DNA of 64,000 nucleotides from Zhengitettix transpicula (lineage: Eukaryota; Arthropoda; Insecta; Orthoptera; Tetrigidae), in assembly GCA_037074705.1 (NCBI GenBank), contig CM073590.1:185970746-186034745 (forward strand), given 5' to 3'. This document shows, piece by piece, positions 43,561 to 54,730 of this stretch. The translations under genes were made by a program, and so were the position numbers. A model generated the notes under the pieces. The model saw nothing but the letters and a program-made list of their open reading frames with translations. It did no database searches and was not told where the DNA came from. The number at the start of each line of letters is the position of its first letter. Position 1 is the stretch's first letter.

Positions 43561-45660
43561 CTCCTACGTGGAAAATTAATGCCACTCAATAAAATAACAC
43601 TGGCAAAATATATATCAGTGCACGCAAAGATTCTAACTGTAACTTATATCAATGGAAACGAAAGTATAAATTAAACAGAGCAAGAGTTTGACTATTATAT
43701 TGTTTGAATTCGTGTGATCTGTATGCTAAATATTATTGTGACTTTTTTATAAAATAAAATATAACAGTATGATGTGATTTCGGTATCTCCATTTTTTTAA
43801 TTTCTCAGAAGGGGTGTTAGGAAACTGGTATTGAGCTTGTCCCCTGTTGTAGTATAAAGGAATGTGTGCTAGATATAAGGGAGGCCTGATGGAAGTGAAA
43901 TACCTCTCACAGGCCAACGGCTCCAGTGTCGACCAGTAGATTTCATCCTGATATGATAGTCGTTCTTTCTGGTGCAATCAATTGGCGGGCGTTACGGTCG
44001 AGATCCGGGTATGTAGGAAGCACACGAGAAGACAACACAATCATTATTAATTTAATGTCGAATTAGTGTTCGCAAATAGACAACAGCGATGGTAAAAGGT
44101 TTTTACGTTTGAAAGGAAACTTTTTACAGTGAAATATTGATACGCTGTCCGGTAGTTGAGAGTAAATGTTACATTTATAGTTTTAGATGATAACCTACAA
44201 ATTCACATTAGGAAACAAAATACGAATTTGATCATTTTTAACAGTTTTAATTAAGGTCTCAATTTCAAAAATGTCATTAACGACCGGACCGTAAGGGGTT
44301 ACATATGTTACCATTTAATTATTGAGATATTTCAAAGTTGATAATATGTACGAAGTCTTATCGGGTAGTCAACCGGGTAGAATAATCGATATTACACTGA
44401 CTGCCCGAGAATAATTTCTACATCAATTACATTGGGAGAACCTTCGATCATTAAGTTGATAATATATTCCTTCTTATTAAATTATACAGTTATATTGGCC
44501 AATTTATAGGCGTGCATCAAGAAATTGGGTCCAGTGATCTCCCGACGTGGTCAAAAAGGCACGAAACTGGTTTTAAAAGTATTGTCATGCTGAAGTATTC
44601 CAGGAAGGTAAACCAGGGTGAATCGCTACTCGTCTCCCAGGCATCCAAATGTTAGACAGTCACGAGATTTCGTGAATCAATGGTCTAGAGGCCATGTACC
44701 AGATAAGCAAGATAGATAATTACTTGTGACCGAGCAAAGTTCATTATAATTTGTGAATGCATCAGTTAGTGACGCCCTCGGTGAGTAAGTGAGTAGTCGT
44801 CGGGGTGCCAGGGATTTGCAACAAGCTCAGGGATGAGGAAGCATCACAATCCAAGTTTGTGACACCGGATGGACACAGCGGTCCATTTCTTCTCGATCTC
44901 TGACGGGCCTCGAGAGGGATATCCATGTCATGATTAAGATGAGAAGTGAAAGAGATCAGATAGTTTCGTTATGCTAACGGAAACAGATATTCTATTAGTT
45001 CTAATAATATGATGATTTATTAAATTTTCATAATACTATTCTTTAAAAAATACACCTGTTATAAAAGGGACAACCAACGTAGATTTTTTTATGTGATTAA
45101 TTATATTGATTAATTGCTTCTTTCGATTGTAACATGTTCGACCGTCGATATAGATTGACGGATTGGTGAAGGAAGAGGGTAGAATAGAAACGAAGGCAAC
45201 TAGGAATAGACCCAGTTGGAGACGCGCCGCTTCGATAGTGGAAGCAGATATTGTCTGTCCAGACTTCGAAACCTGTCGCGTTTAAAGATGGCACGTGTTT
45301 TTAATTCTGCAAGTGTTGTGTTTGCGCAGCAGAAATGCAAGGGGCTGTTGTCAAATTCTGATCGAGGACGGATTGAAAATGTTCTCGTTATGCACGCGGA
45401 CCGCGCGGGAAAAACAATTAATGGAGGCCACTGTTACACGATATCATCAGCCGCTTCCAATGGAGAAGGTAAATTTCACGATATAGAATTAAACTCTTGA
45501 ATCAATGACGCCTTCGGCGGATTATAATTAAAGATTTAACGGTCCCCTGTTCGCATTCATACTAAACAAGTTGCAAAGGTGTAACATCCCTGATGTAGTC
45601 TGAAAACTTGGTGTATAATCAAATGACAAAATTTACGCCTGATTGAAAAAATTAATAATA
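43561..45660. other. Unassigned DNA, locally less AT-rich
   Basis: About 44540-44960 is mixed in composition without a recognised element. A plus-strand frame at 45216-45500 (its second methionine at about 45288, giving MARVFNSASVVFAQQKC at the start) is the most gene-like item here; no family is recognised, and GGAGAAGGTAAAT at about 45462 could be a splice donor context. A second plus frame (45295-45486) overlaps it. Not called as a gene. Confidence 0.4.
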
Positions 45661-45720
45661 AAGATAACCAATACAGACAAAAAAGATAATATAAATAGCA
45701 CATAGCGTTTCTGGGATCCT
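45661..45720 (-). mobile_element. PLE terminal tail fragment
   Basis: Minus-strand match to the last 60 bases of the PLE tail: GGATCCCAGAAACGCTATGTG, TATTTATATTATC and TTTTGTCTGTATTGG. The upstream CTGACGA box is missing because the match begins at GGATCC. Confidence 0.55.
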
Positions 45721-46039
45721 CCGGCGAGCGCTGCACCTCCCGCCACGGACCTCCAACGCAGTAGTCTGGGACTTGGCAGGGATGAGCAACATATGGGCAC
45801 GGATCCTTGAAAATTCCGTAAGGTTTTACGAGAGGGCCCATGAGTCTAGCAATCAGCTGGTCTCATCGCTAGGCCTCTACGACCCCGAAAGAAAGGTAAA
45901 CAGGAACCGACCTTTGCCGATCTTCCTGTAGGTATCGCCTTATTATTATTATTATATTAATTTATTAGGTAACCTACGAGCCCCTTTACAGCTTGTATGT
46001 TAATGTGATATACTATTCTTACTCGGATTCTGACGACTA

Positions 46040-46042
<3 letters not shown>
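45721..46042. other. Mixed-composition spacer
   Basis: GC-richer for about 180 bases, with no recognised element, then AT-rich with an ATT tract near 45940. No gene. Confidence 0.45.
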
Positions 46043-46076
<34 letters not shown>

Positions 46077-46093
46077 TATATAGATATATATAT
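46043..46093. repeat. (TA)n with TAGA interruptions, left of L2
   Basis: About 50 bases of AT dinucleotides interrupted by ATAG, ending in the TGTAAT start of L2. Confidence 0.95.
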
Positions 46094-47147
46094 TGTAATA
46101 ATTTATAAATATGCATTTGTTATCTTTTACAATAATTCAAGATATGAATTATGTGGCGTTTTAAATGAAAAGAACTATTACGTGAAAACTATGAAACAAG
46201 ATTTATTAACAATTTTAAAACAAGTATTCAAATTACAAAATATTTGGGATCTCAGGGTCTTGAACTGGATTTGATAATGGCAGAATTTATATAATCAAAA
46301 TCACAAAAATTACATTTATTTTATATGGGAATCAATGCGTCTGAACATAGACGAAATTTGTTGCTGAAGAAAATTATACTAAAAGATTGAGTTTAAACAA
46401 TTTCATTTTATCAATAATTAAAGAACGATCTGACGTTTATCTTTTAAAAACGGTTTACAATAATTTTAAAGTTTTCTTTCTACTTACGGCAGCCCAGGAC
46501 TCATTTTTAACTTTTCGTGCACAATTTTGGGGTTTTCACAGATTCTAATTACTCACAGACTCTAAATGTTCATCGACTTTAATTAGCGTAGTTTGTTAGT
46601 TGGTTTAGAATAACTTTGTCGATTCTCGATGATTTACTGCAAACTGGATTCGTAGGTCTCGTGGATTTTTGTTGAAAATGCACCTCATTGGTTTTGTCTG
46701 TTGACTGAAGACTATTTCAGTTTCTGCATTTTAGATATAACAGCGTACTGGTTACTGGAACACTTTCTCGTTCTTTAAATTAGACCTTTTTCATTCTCGC
46801 TGCTGACTGACTAAATTGTTCAACTTTTCGTGTATTAGAATTTTGTGGTCTTTACACCTCGCCGTTCATTGCCTGACTGTACTACTTTTGTAAAATAGAC
46901 TTTGCTGGTCTTTATGCCTCGCCGTTCATTGCCTGACAGTTCGTTCTTTTCGTCTGTTCTATTTGCTGTCTGCTGCCCGACTATTCGTTCGTCTCGTAAA
47001 TTGTGAGCGCGTAAAACTTTCTCGACCGATCAACAATGCTTTCTTTGCTTTGCCGGTTTGTTGCGGCGTCCGCTATATCCACCAATAATAAGTCCTCTAC
47101 AATTCAACTTTTCAATTAGAACAATGCCTTAATTACCAATTACTACA
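46094..47147 (-). mobile_element. LTR-like element L2
   Basis: Closest relative of L1, starting TGTAATAATTTATAAATATG and ending AATTACTACA before ATATATAC. It differs from L1 by small indels and an internal duplication: CTCGCCGTTCATTGCCTGAC appears twice, near 46857 and 46917. The minus strand has CAGTTCAAGACCCTGAGATC. No coding region. The frame at 45993-46274 spans the (TA)n tract and the element and is meaningless. Confidence 0.75.
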
Positions 47148-47527
47148 ATATATATACTTATTTTAATACTTATTTATTTTAATTTTTTTTAAAAAAAAAA
47201 TAATTATAACCCCCCCCCCCCCTCCGGAAAATTAGAAAGAACGGAGAGCGTCGGCCGGAAGATGAAGCGGAAGGCGAAGGAACAACAGCAGCAGCGGTAT
47301 AAGTGTGAATGAATGTGTGTAGGAATGAGAGTGTGAATCCAACTATTAGGTAGCCGTAAAGGCATTTACAATTGTTATGTACGAATGTTTTAACCCAAAT
47401 GTTGACATTTTAGTAATTACAGAATATTAGTATGTTATAGGAATAATATCTCGTCATCGCGGAGCAGATTCCACGAGGAAGGAACTCCGACAACTTGAAG
47501 AGGAGGCTGGACCTTTAGTTAGATGTC
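47148..47527. other. Spacer with a poly-C run
   Basis: A run of 13-14 C lies near 47209-47222, followed by a purine-rich, GC-richer stretch (about 47223-47300) with CAGCAGCAGCGG. It resembles coding sequence in composition but no frame can be supported. Confidence 0.45.
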
Positions 47528-47697
47528 AACGCTGTTGGGATCCTTGTGCCTTTCGTCAGGTGCTAAGAAGAGCCTAGAGCGACACAATGCACTGGTCGGT
47601 TGACAACACTCAAAAGCGACGGAAACGCAACGACAATGGGAGAGCCAAAGGGTTAGCGTAACAATAAAAGAGCAACGACAATGGGAAAACAGAAGGT

Positions 47698-47848
47698 TTA
47701 GCGTAATAATGAGGGATCATAGCAATTAGTGTCTGTTTGTACATTAATAGCTGTGATGTTTGATTTAATGTGAAGCATCTTCTGAATGAGTCTGGAATTG
47801 TACCTGGTGTCAATGTCTAAAATCTTAGCATTTTGCCAATCAAATGTA
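47698..47848 (-). pseudogene. Inverted copy of the endonuclease C-terminus
   Basis: Minus-strand duplicate of about the last 48 residues of the frame in the right arm, with FDWQNAKILDIDTRYNS and the same final SLLR. The glutamate position reads as lysine (QKMLHI), so catalysis would be lost. The longer minus frame (47698-48072) is completed by antisense of the other arm and is not biological. Confidence 0.75.
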
Positions 47849-48207
47849 AAAAATTTAAAAAACAAAACAAGGACCCACTTGACACCTACAGCAAACATTG
47901 TGTTGTTTACAAAATCTCTTGCTCTAATTGTAATTCCTGCTACATGGGACAAACAAAACGTTCCCTTAATACACGTATCAAAGAACATATATCTGATATC
48001 GAACTTCCTATTGATAAACAATCTGTAGTATCCAAACATATAATCAATTCTAAACATGCATTTGATTGGCAAAATACTAAGATTTTAGACATTGACACCA
48101 GGTACAATTCCGGACTCATTTCAGAGATGCTTCACATTAAATCAAACATCACAGCTATTAATGTACAAACAGACACTAATTGCTATGATCCCTCATTATT
48201 ACGCTAA
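47833..48207 (+). pseudogene. PLE GIY-YIG endonuclease fragment
   Basis: A 124-codon frame ending at a natural stop. VVYKISC (residues 24-30) corresponds to the GIY element and CYMGQT (36-41) to YIG. Arg48 in TRIKEH and Glu98 in ISEMLHI sit where the catalytic arginine and glutamate are expected. Cysteines 30, 33 and 36 with nearby histidines fit the zinc-binding insert reported for PLE endonucleases. In intact elements this domain follows a telomerase-like reverse transcriptase, which is missing, so the piece is not functional alone. Confidence 0.8.
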
Positions 48208-48340
48208 ACCTTCTGTTTTCCCATTGTCGTTGCTCTTTTATTGTTACGCTAACCATTCGGCTCTCCCATTGTCGTTACGTTTCCGTCGCTTTTGAGTGTT
48301 GTCAACCGACCAGTGCATTGTGTCGCTCTAGGCTCTTCTT

Positions 48341-48380
48341 AGCACCTGACGAAAGGCACAAGGATACCAGAAACGGTGTG
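48341..48380 (+). ncRNA. Hammerhead-like motif in PLE tail (candidate)
   Basis: CTGACGA (48346-48352) and GAAAC (48370-48374), the two invariant boxes of the hammerhead ribozyme, are 17 bases apart. The intervening stem II is weak here (GG with CC) but could be three pairs (GGA with TCC) in the family consensus. The same pair is intact in reverse at 61840-61868. Hammerhead motifs in PLE terminal regions are established; activity of this copy is unlikely or unknown. Confidence 0.4.
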
Positions 48381-48386
48381 TGGTAT

Positions 48387-50690
48387 TTACATGACCTTTT
48401 TTGTCTGTATTGGCTATCTTCCTTATTCATTGGTGGTATAATCGTTCAATTATTTAACAGATGAATATGTCCGGATCGTGGGACGAATGTTCCTGTGTAA
48501 AGATACTGGCGTAATAACAGCGTTGTTCAATAAATTTAGATGACGGGTTAATGCATATAAATAATATTAATTTTGGGGCGTAAAGTTATCAACCATTCCT
48601 GTATCTATTTATGTGTAATTACATCAATTAATTTTCACTAGTTGTATTTGCATTTTGGTTCTCACAAACAATTAATTTGTGTAATAAGTTACTAGATAAA
48701 TCCTCAGCCCGGTGTTTCCGGAAAGATGTTCAGATGCAACGACTCTCCATCAACCTATGGCGACGGCGTTCTAAGTATTGGTGATCTGGGAAGCTTTTCA
48801 ATTGAAATTACTTTATATTTTAGGTACCAGAAGCTTAAATAAATATATGTATAAGCATGAAAAATGTTTTTAATACTTGAACATGTATATTTAAGATATT
48901 ACTGAATTGTAGTGCTTTTTACTACGACAATAAATATTCCGTAAACGTTCCAGAGTAAAAGTGTGTTTTACATAGTCTTCTACATTTCTTTCGTGAAGAT
49001 GAGTGTCATCAAGATCGATAAGTTTGGCAGTATGCAGAAACATATCTTTCTCAATATTCTTCATATTCCTTCGTTCTTATGTCGTGTTTCACATTTCCAT
49101 CATCACTGATGGATCTTACTTAAATTTTGTCCTTTTTGCATAGACAAATTTCGTATTCTCTGATGGTAATTCTAATATTTTATTTGTAAATCTCCAGAAT
49201 TGTGTCTCATCCACTTAGATACGCCGTGCTGAAGTCCATTAATAATCAACGGAATTTTAATAAGATGTTGGAAATCAAACTTTACGTTTCAGGCATTCCT
49301 CTAAATAATTAGCCGCTTGGAGTTAATATAAAACTGACTGTTAATTACCGTCAATGCAAAGAAGTGAGTCATTAGCCCGAAACTTCTAATTATTTTTAAT
49401 TGCTATTTGAAACGTCATAAAGAAATTCTATTTAAGGTTGAACGTGCGTCGAGTTCCAAAGAAAGCTCATCATAAAAACATAAATATGTGTATTAGTAGA
49501 ACAATACTCTTAAGACTCGTTTAATTTATTAATTTGATTAGATCAGTCAATTAACTACTCCGAAAACTGTGAATTTCAATTTATGACATTTACTGACTAC
49601 AGTCTCAATTACATTAATCACATAGGACTTACGCTGGTTGAAATATCGAGAGTAATTTCGATAAAATGAATTATAAACGTGTCTCTTAAGTAAATTGGCT
49701 ATTTTTTATTTCACTAAAAATATAAAAATTAAATAATTTTCATAAATAACAAAAATTAATCAAGCGTATGGTCTTATTCTGCATTCAAGCAAATCTGTTT
49801 ATTTCACTGGAGTAAATACAAAGTTAAAGTCACAGTAGGAAAATATATTCCTGTACATGAATTTCCCACCTCTTACATTGAACTCTAGAACTTTTGTTGA
49901 CCCTTTTATTACGTTTATGGATAATTTACAGCAATCGTCGGAGTAGTTGTTTTAACAATGAGCTGTGTTATAGATATCATAGAAAAAAATATTCTGTAGG
50001 GTGATTTCCATCAATGTTTGTAACTTGTTCAAAGCGATAAGTTCAGTTTATACGTTCAGAAACAACTCGGTCGATAAATACTATTAGATGTTGGTTGACG
50101 ATATAAAAATTAGTTTCTACCGTTGTCCATATTTTGGATCAACCCCGCAATAATTCACCAATTTCCGCCATTAAGTTCAGGATTCTGCATACATTGCGTG
50201 GTAGAATGCAGAAGTAATCAAACGATTTACAAGATTTTATTGGAACAGAATTTTTAATTACAAAAAATAATTACTGTACATAATGCTCTTCCATTTTAAT
50301 GTTTCAAATATTTCGTTACATATTCCAATTAAAGCAAGCGTGACACATAGCAGTTTGTTTTTGCAAGATTACACAAACTTTATTCACAAACATAGTGTTT
50401 ATTGAAATGCAGACAAATTAGAGACACATCTGGCGCTCAAAGGGTTTGATACATCATATGAGAATATAAGTTTAAACAGTTTTTAATCAAATAAAAATAG
50501 TTATGCGAGCAGTGAAATTACAAGACCTAGTATTTGAACTCATGACGATAACTTTGTAAAAACTACTCCTGTTAGGCCGATTACAGCAAGGTTTTACGAG
50601 CTGATAAATTTGTCACAACGACTGTTAATATTTTTGTAATTTAATATTTGCGTATGTTGTAAGGTTAGTAATATTCTTTAAATTATACGT
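48387..50690. other. AT-rich unassigned DNA
   Basis: The first 60 bases include the PLE terminal TTTTGTCTGTATTGGCTATC. The rest has no frame over 60 codons and no recognised repeat. Confidence 0.5.
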
Positions 50691-51264
50691 AACTGTTAAA
50701 TGTGGAGGATACAAAGGAATTTGGCTTGAAATGGCTAAGGAGTCACTGTATCTTCACTGCTCTCATACACCTGTTATTTCATACAGAAAGGGAACTGATC
50801 GAAGAGATGGACATGGCGGCTACAGGGCTGCTACCGGCTCATCTTCTGCGACGCCAGAGATCCTCGTCTTCCTGCGAAAAAACAAGGACAACGATAATGA
50901 TTCCCATAAATATGCAATTAAATAAAATAATAATGATTAAATTTATAGTAATGGCGTTAGATAGAATTAAATTGGTAAATTTGTATCAACGTCTAACATT
51001 TTTTTTATTAAACGTTTATAATGGTCGCGTTAACAACTTGGTCATTGGCGACCCATAAATAAATTACAAATAGTGCTTCTTTACGTAAGTTTGCTGCGAT
51101 TCACATTGATTCCAATAATATACATACAATCGAACAGTTTGAAAGAATAATTATACATTTAAAATTCGGATTTCTTAATTATTTATCATAATAATAGGAT
51201 AATTAATTATATTAATTTATTTGAAGCTACGACTGTTGCAGATTCCACTGTACTGTAGTTATAG
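50691..51264. other. Region with a 118-codon frame and LTR-like end
   Basis: The plus frame at 50702-51058 encodes 118 residues with no recognisable domain, and another frame overlaps it. CATTGGCGACCCATAAATAA (about 51041-51060) precedes AATTACAAATAG, reminiscent of the LTR end and primer-site region of the (TA)n-lodged family. It may be a further diverged member; not certain enough to call. Confidence 0.35.
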
Positions 51265-52440
51265 TTTGTTTTTATTAGGAAGAGGCGTCTGCTACTGAAT
51301 ATTTATCACTCTCTTGTTTCTTGACTAAATTTATGAGCCTTTTTATTCTACTTTTTGCCGTTTTATCATTTAAGTGTGGGTAAAAAGAGTCCAATACATT
51401 TATGAATGATGTAGAGGATATTTGGTAATCTCTAATAATGGTTCTTGGGTTCTTTGAGTCCGTAGCATTTAGTATAAGAATCTTTAACTTTTCCAAAAGT
51501 TTCTTCTTCATATAATATTTTTAGCGGACCTAATGATTGACTAAGCGCCTTATATTTATGATCCTGAATGTTTTGTTTTGTCTTCTTGGGTGGATTAGTG
51601 CTTGTCTTCTGTTCAGGATTACTGGCGTCTTTCTTATCAGCTTGGCTCGTCGAGCTCGTAGATGCAGTTCTTTTTTTGTTTGTTAGTTGTGAATTATCCA
51701 TGTCCGTTTGTTGAGGATTAATTATTTGAATTGCGGTTGCCGGGTTCTTACACTGAATTTTGTCATAATTTTCATTTGCAGTCAGATTATTCTTTAGTAT
51801 TGCATCTTTATTAGGACAATTTATCGCGATATGGCCTGGACTTTACAATGATATCAGTTATGGTTCTCCGCTGCTAGATACACCCTATAGCTAGTTTCTT
51901 CATATTGCACCATTATGGAATCCGGAAGGGAATTTAGCTTATCCGGGCTAATGAAGAATTGTCTTCTGAAACTTTTAATGTGAGCAAGTCTTCGATCACC
52001 AGTACTTATTCAAATATCCGATATTTTAGAGTCTGGAATTATATTTATCTTTTCTAGTTCTAGCACAATAATCTCGTTAGGGATAACTGGACATACATTT
52101 GACAAGTTTACACGGCAGTATTTTTGCATTAAAGGTCTTATATTTACCATCTCACCCTTTATTGTTATTGATTTATGAACTTTTAATAGGTTTTCGACAT
52201 CCTCCTTAGATGTTAGAAATGCGCATATTCTGGAATTGACTATTTTATAGATGTACTTAATTCTGATGGGGTCAATAATATTAGCTAAACCTATTAGGTA
52301 CTCATATGTATTTAAACTTGCAACAGCGTCCAGAATTATGACATGCATTTTATCCGGTTTATGCTCCGTGGCCATCACCTTCGAATACAATCTAGCCTCC
52401 AAATTCTGTGTGGACGTTACTTTGAATGGAAAGTGAAAAC
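51265..52440 (-). mobile_element. LINE ORF1 relic D
   Basis: Minus-strand remnant carrying only the first frame (nucleic-acid-binding ORF1) of a non-LTR retrotransposon. It begins at about 52440 and ends at the ORF1 stop (51275) followed by AT-rich sequence. No endonuclease/reverse transcriptase frame follows, so it is a deleted copy or an ORF1-only derivative. Confidence 0.65.
51275..52402 (-). pseudogene. LINE ORF1, broken (CCHC zinc knuckle)
   Basis: Reading 3' to 5' on the plus strand, a first segment (52402-52010, 130 residues) contains an RNA-binding-like stretch with KYIYKIVNSRICAFLTSKED. A stop follows. The same frame continues with AHIKSFRRQFFISPDKLNSL and ETSYRVYLA. A CCHC knuckle (C, x2, CKSPGHIAINC) is split by a stop and a one-base shift near 51850. 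Downstream segments (51701-51432, 51511-51275) are a lysine/serine-rich linker and a helical C-terminus, again shifted. The order is typical of jockey/I-like ORF1. Confidence 0.65.
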
Positions 52441-52942
52441 AATGATAATGTGGATTTAAGAACTAGAATGGAGTAGATTTGTTTCATTTTAGCTTTTATA
52501 ACATGACGTCACATATTAGACCTACCGTACTATTATTCGAAGTATGGTGAGTGGTAAATTGTGAAAACTTTTCGAAGTTTCCCAAATATCGACGAAGAAA
52601 TGCACGAGATCATAACTTTAAAAGAGCAAATAAAGAAATGTGTTATAAATAAAAAAGATTCGCGGTTGATGGTTTGTGAGTAATAAGGATTATTATATCC
52701 GGTTATGCACACGTAACTTTTAACTTATTTATTTGAAAACATAGCTATTAGCTAATATCTCCGTACACTAGGAGAACTTAACACATTTTTATTCTTGAAA
52801 ATAATTCAGTAATTTTTCTTTAAATTCCATGCCTATTCAGTTATTTCAACATCGCATTATATAATGTTAGTCATTTATAAAAAATATGGTGACCTTATTT
52901 CGAGTTTTATTTCTATATACTACATAAAATTTTTTAATTCTT
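52441..52942. other. AT-rich spacer with weak repeat
   Basis: GATTCGCGGTT at about 52660 and its flanks (52630-52725) resemble 40140-40225 loosely. A TGACGTCA palindrome lies near 52504. No gene. Confidence 0.45.
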
Positions 52943-52959
52943 CTAGTTTGATAATTGTG

Positions 52960-54250
52960 ATGTGATACCTTGATAGCTAAATCCTAGCGTGCTGGGTCCT
53001 GCACCCAGAGGAGGATAGAAGAAAGATTTACGTACGAAACCAAATATCCCCTCGAGCCCAACTCCAACGTATGTCGGGCTGGGACATGGTAAACCAAAAC
53101 CCATTTGGGTTAAAGAGACTCTGGAGGATAGAGCAGGGACCCGACGCACTCCGAGGTATCAAATTACCCGACGGACGGCTTTGGTCGACAGCGCACATAG
53201 GTCTGTTAGCACTAGTGCTCATGGTCGGCCCGCAGGGTGGAGATGCACTTGCCCGAAGGTCTTTGACACTTGTCGGCATATTCTAGTCCCCTGCCATTCG
53301 ACACCTTAACCTCCCGGAGTGCAGTTGATGCTGAGGTCACCAACCCCTTCCACACCCCAGAAGTCTGGACGACCGCCTGGGGTCAATCTCCACCACTACC
53401 TGGCAAGACAGGATGGTAGCTTCTCAGAAAGACCGCCAAGAGAACCACGCGCCCTCCCTTCCTCCTCACCTTCCCACGTGCCGCAACCGCGGGAAGGCCT
53501 CTCAACCAGAGTTCTTTTTTCAACAGGATATCTCCCACTACCGAGAATAGTCACGGTTCGAGAGTGATCTCTCTACCTATCCCACATATGAGCTCTGAAA
53601 ACATTGAGACCGTTACCCACATCCATGGGATTGGAAGCAATGGAATCAATTTGAGGGGTGAACGCCGTGTGGTCTGCCCTGGGTCTCGTCTCGGGTACTA
53701 CCAACCATAAGCAGCTCATAGAGGCAACACCTCAAGTGATTGTTATCCCACCGTTCACCCACGCGCCATTCATGCCGCACCATCAGAGAATCCTTCGTAG
53801 AGTACTACTGATAGAGGGACACTACTCCCCCAACTGAGACTAGTAACAGTTCGATGCAACTATTTTACGTTTCTCCCATACATCAGTACTTGAAGCAGTG
53901 TGTCTTTTGCCCACATTCGCGGGATTAGAACTGCGACCTGTTTTGCGGGTGGGCGGAGTGTGGTCTCCCCTGCAGACAACATTCCGGTACACCCGTGGAG
54001 CAGCGTCCCGGATTACCTTCTACGCAGGATCCAGCCCCCCCCCCCCCCATGGAATGTTCACAATACACAGATTCTCCTCATTCTTATACTATATTTGCGC
54101 GAGGGGAGATTCCAGAATGACAGCATTTTCCTGGTTGATTTAGAAGAAACCACGGAAACATTTATCATGTTGACCGGACGAGGATTCGATCCAAGTCCTC
54201 CAAATTACGAATACCGCGAAATAGTTTCATTTATGGTTACCTAAACTCTA
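52960..54250. repeat. GC-rich region with diverged tandem units
   Basis: Unlike its surroundings, this 1.3 kb block is GC-rich. Two units of roughly 300 bases (about 53430-53710 and 53740-54000) align loosely: CCCACATCCATGGGATTGG versus CCCACATTCGCGGGATTAG, and GTGTGGTCTGCCC versus GTGTGGTCTCCCC. On the minus strand AGTTCTAATCCCGC and GGATCGAATCC resemble Pol III B boxes, so a tRNA-derived SINE array is possible. Frames of 68-114 residues on both strands overlap and are not genes. A run of 14-16 C lies near 54031-54046. Confidence 0.5.
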
Positions 54251-54551
54251 ATTTAATTTCATCCCAGTCAGTATTCATGGCACTAAAAATAAACTTTTTA
54301 TTAATATAAGCAGAATAAATATAAAATCGAAGATAATTGATTTATTACTTTAGCTGATAAACATTGTGTACTCAAAGATATAATAAAGCCAAAACATTGA
54401 TTAGTAAAATGCTAATATTTTATTTGATAACAATAAGTACTGTTGCAGAATTATATCAGAAATGCTTTATATTTCATTGTAATTAACACATGAACTGATA
54501 CTATGAACCTCAGTAGCTGTGCTCCATTATTTATGCGATAATCCATCTTTG

Positions 54552-54730
54552 TTTTTCCATTGTCTTTGCGTTTAAGTTCGTATTAGCTTTGTTTTTGACT
54601 TCGACGTCTGGTTTGTGCGACGTTTTTCTCTTGCGGCTGTTGTGTTTTTTAATAACCCTATGAATGCAACAAGGATAGCAGAAACGTTTTATTGTGGTAT
54701 TTTTTTTTCTGTTACTGTTTATGTAATTAG
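54552..54730 (+). mobile_element. PLE 3' tail (diverged, plus strand)
   Basis: Weak but collinear with 48220-48420: TTTTCCATTGTCTTTGCG, TTTTTGACTTC, then CAAGGATAGCAGAAACGTTT and TGTGGTATTTTTTTTTCTGT. The CTGACGA box is not recognisable. No reading frame. Confidence 0.5.

Larger units (their letters stand above)
47528..48386. mobile_element. Penelope-like element remnant with inverted terminal arms
   Basis: The left arm (47528-47848) and right arm (48058-48386) are inverted copies of the same 320-base PLE 3' region, around a unique centre of about 210 bases. Both arms contain the end of the endonuclease frame, the stretch with AGGCTCTTCTTAGCACCTGA, and the CTGACGA box. Tandem or inverted partial copies of this sort are characteristic of PLEs. 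The reverse transcriptase is absent. Confidence 0.8.

Noticed and set aside
47698..48072. 124-codon minus-strand frame in the PLE region
   Set aside because: Only its C-terminal part is the inverted endonuclease end; the rest is antisense of the opposite arm and the spacer.
47209..54046. Poly-C runs as functional elements
   Set aside because: Two isolated homopolymers (about 47209-47222 and 54031-54046), prone to sequencing error and with no supporting context.
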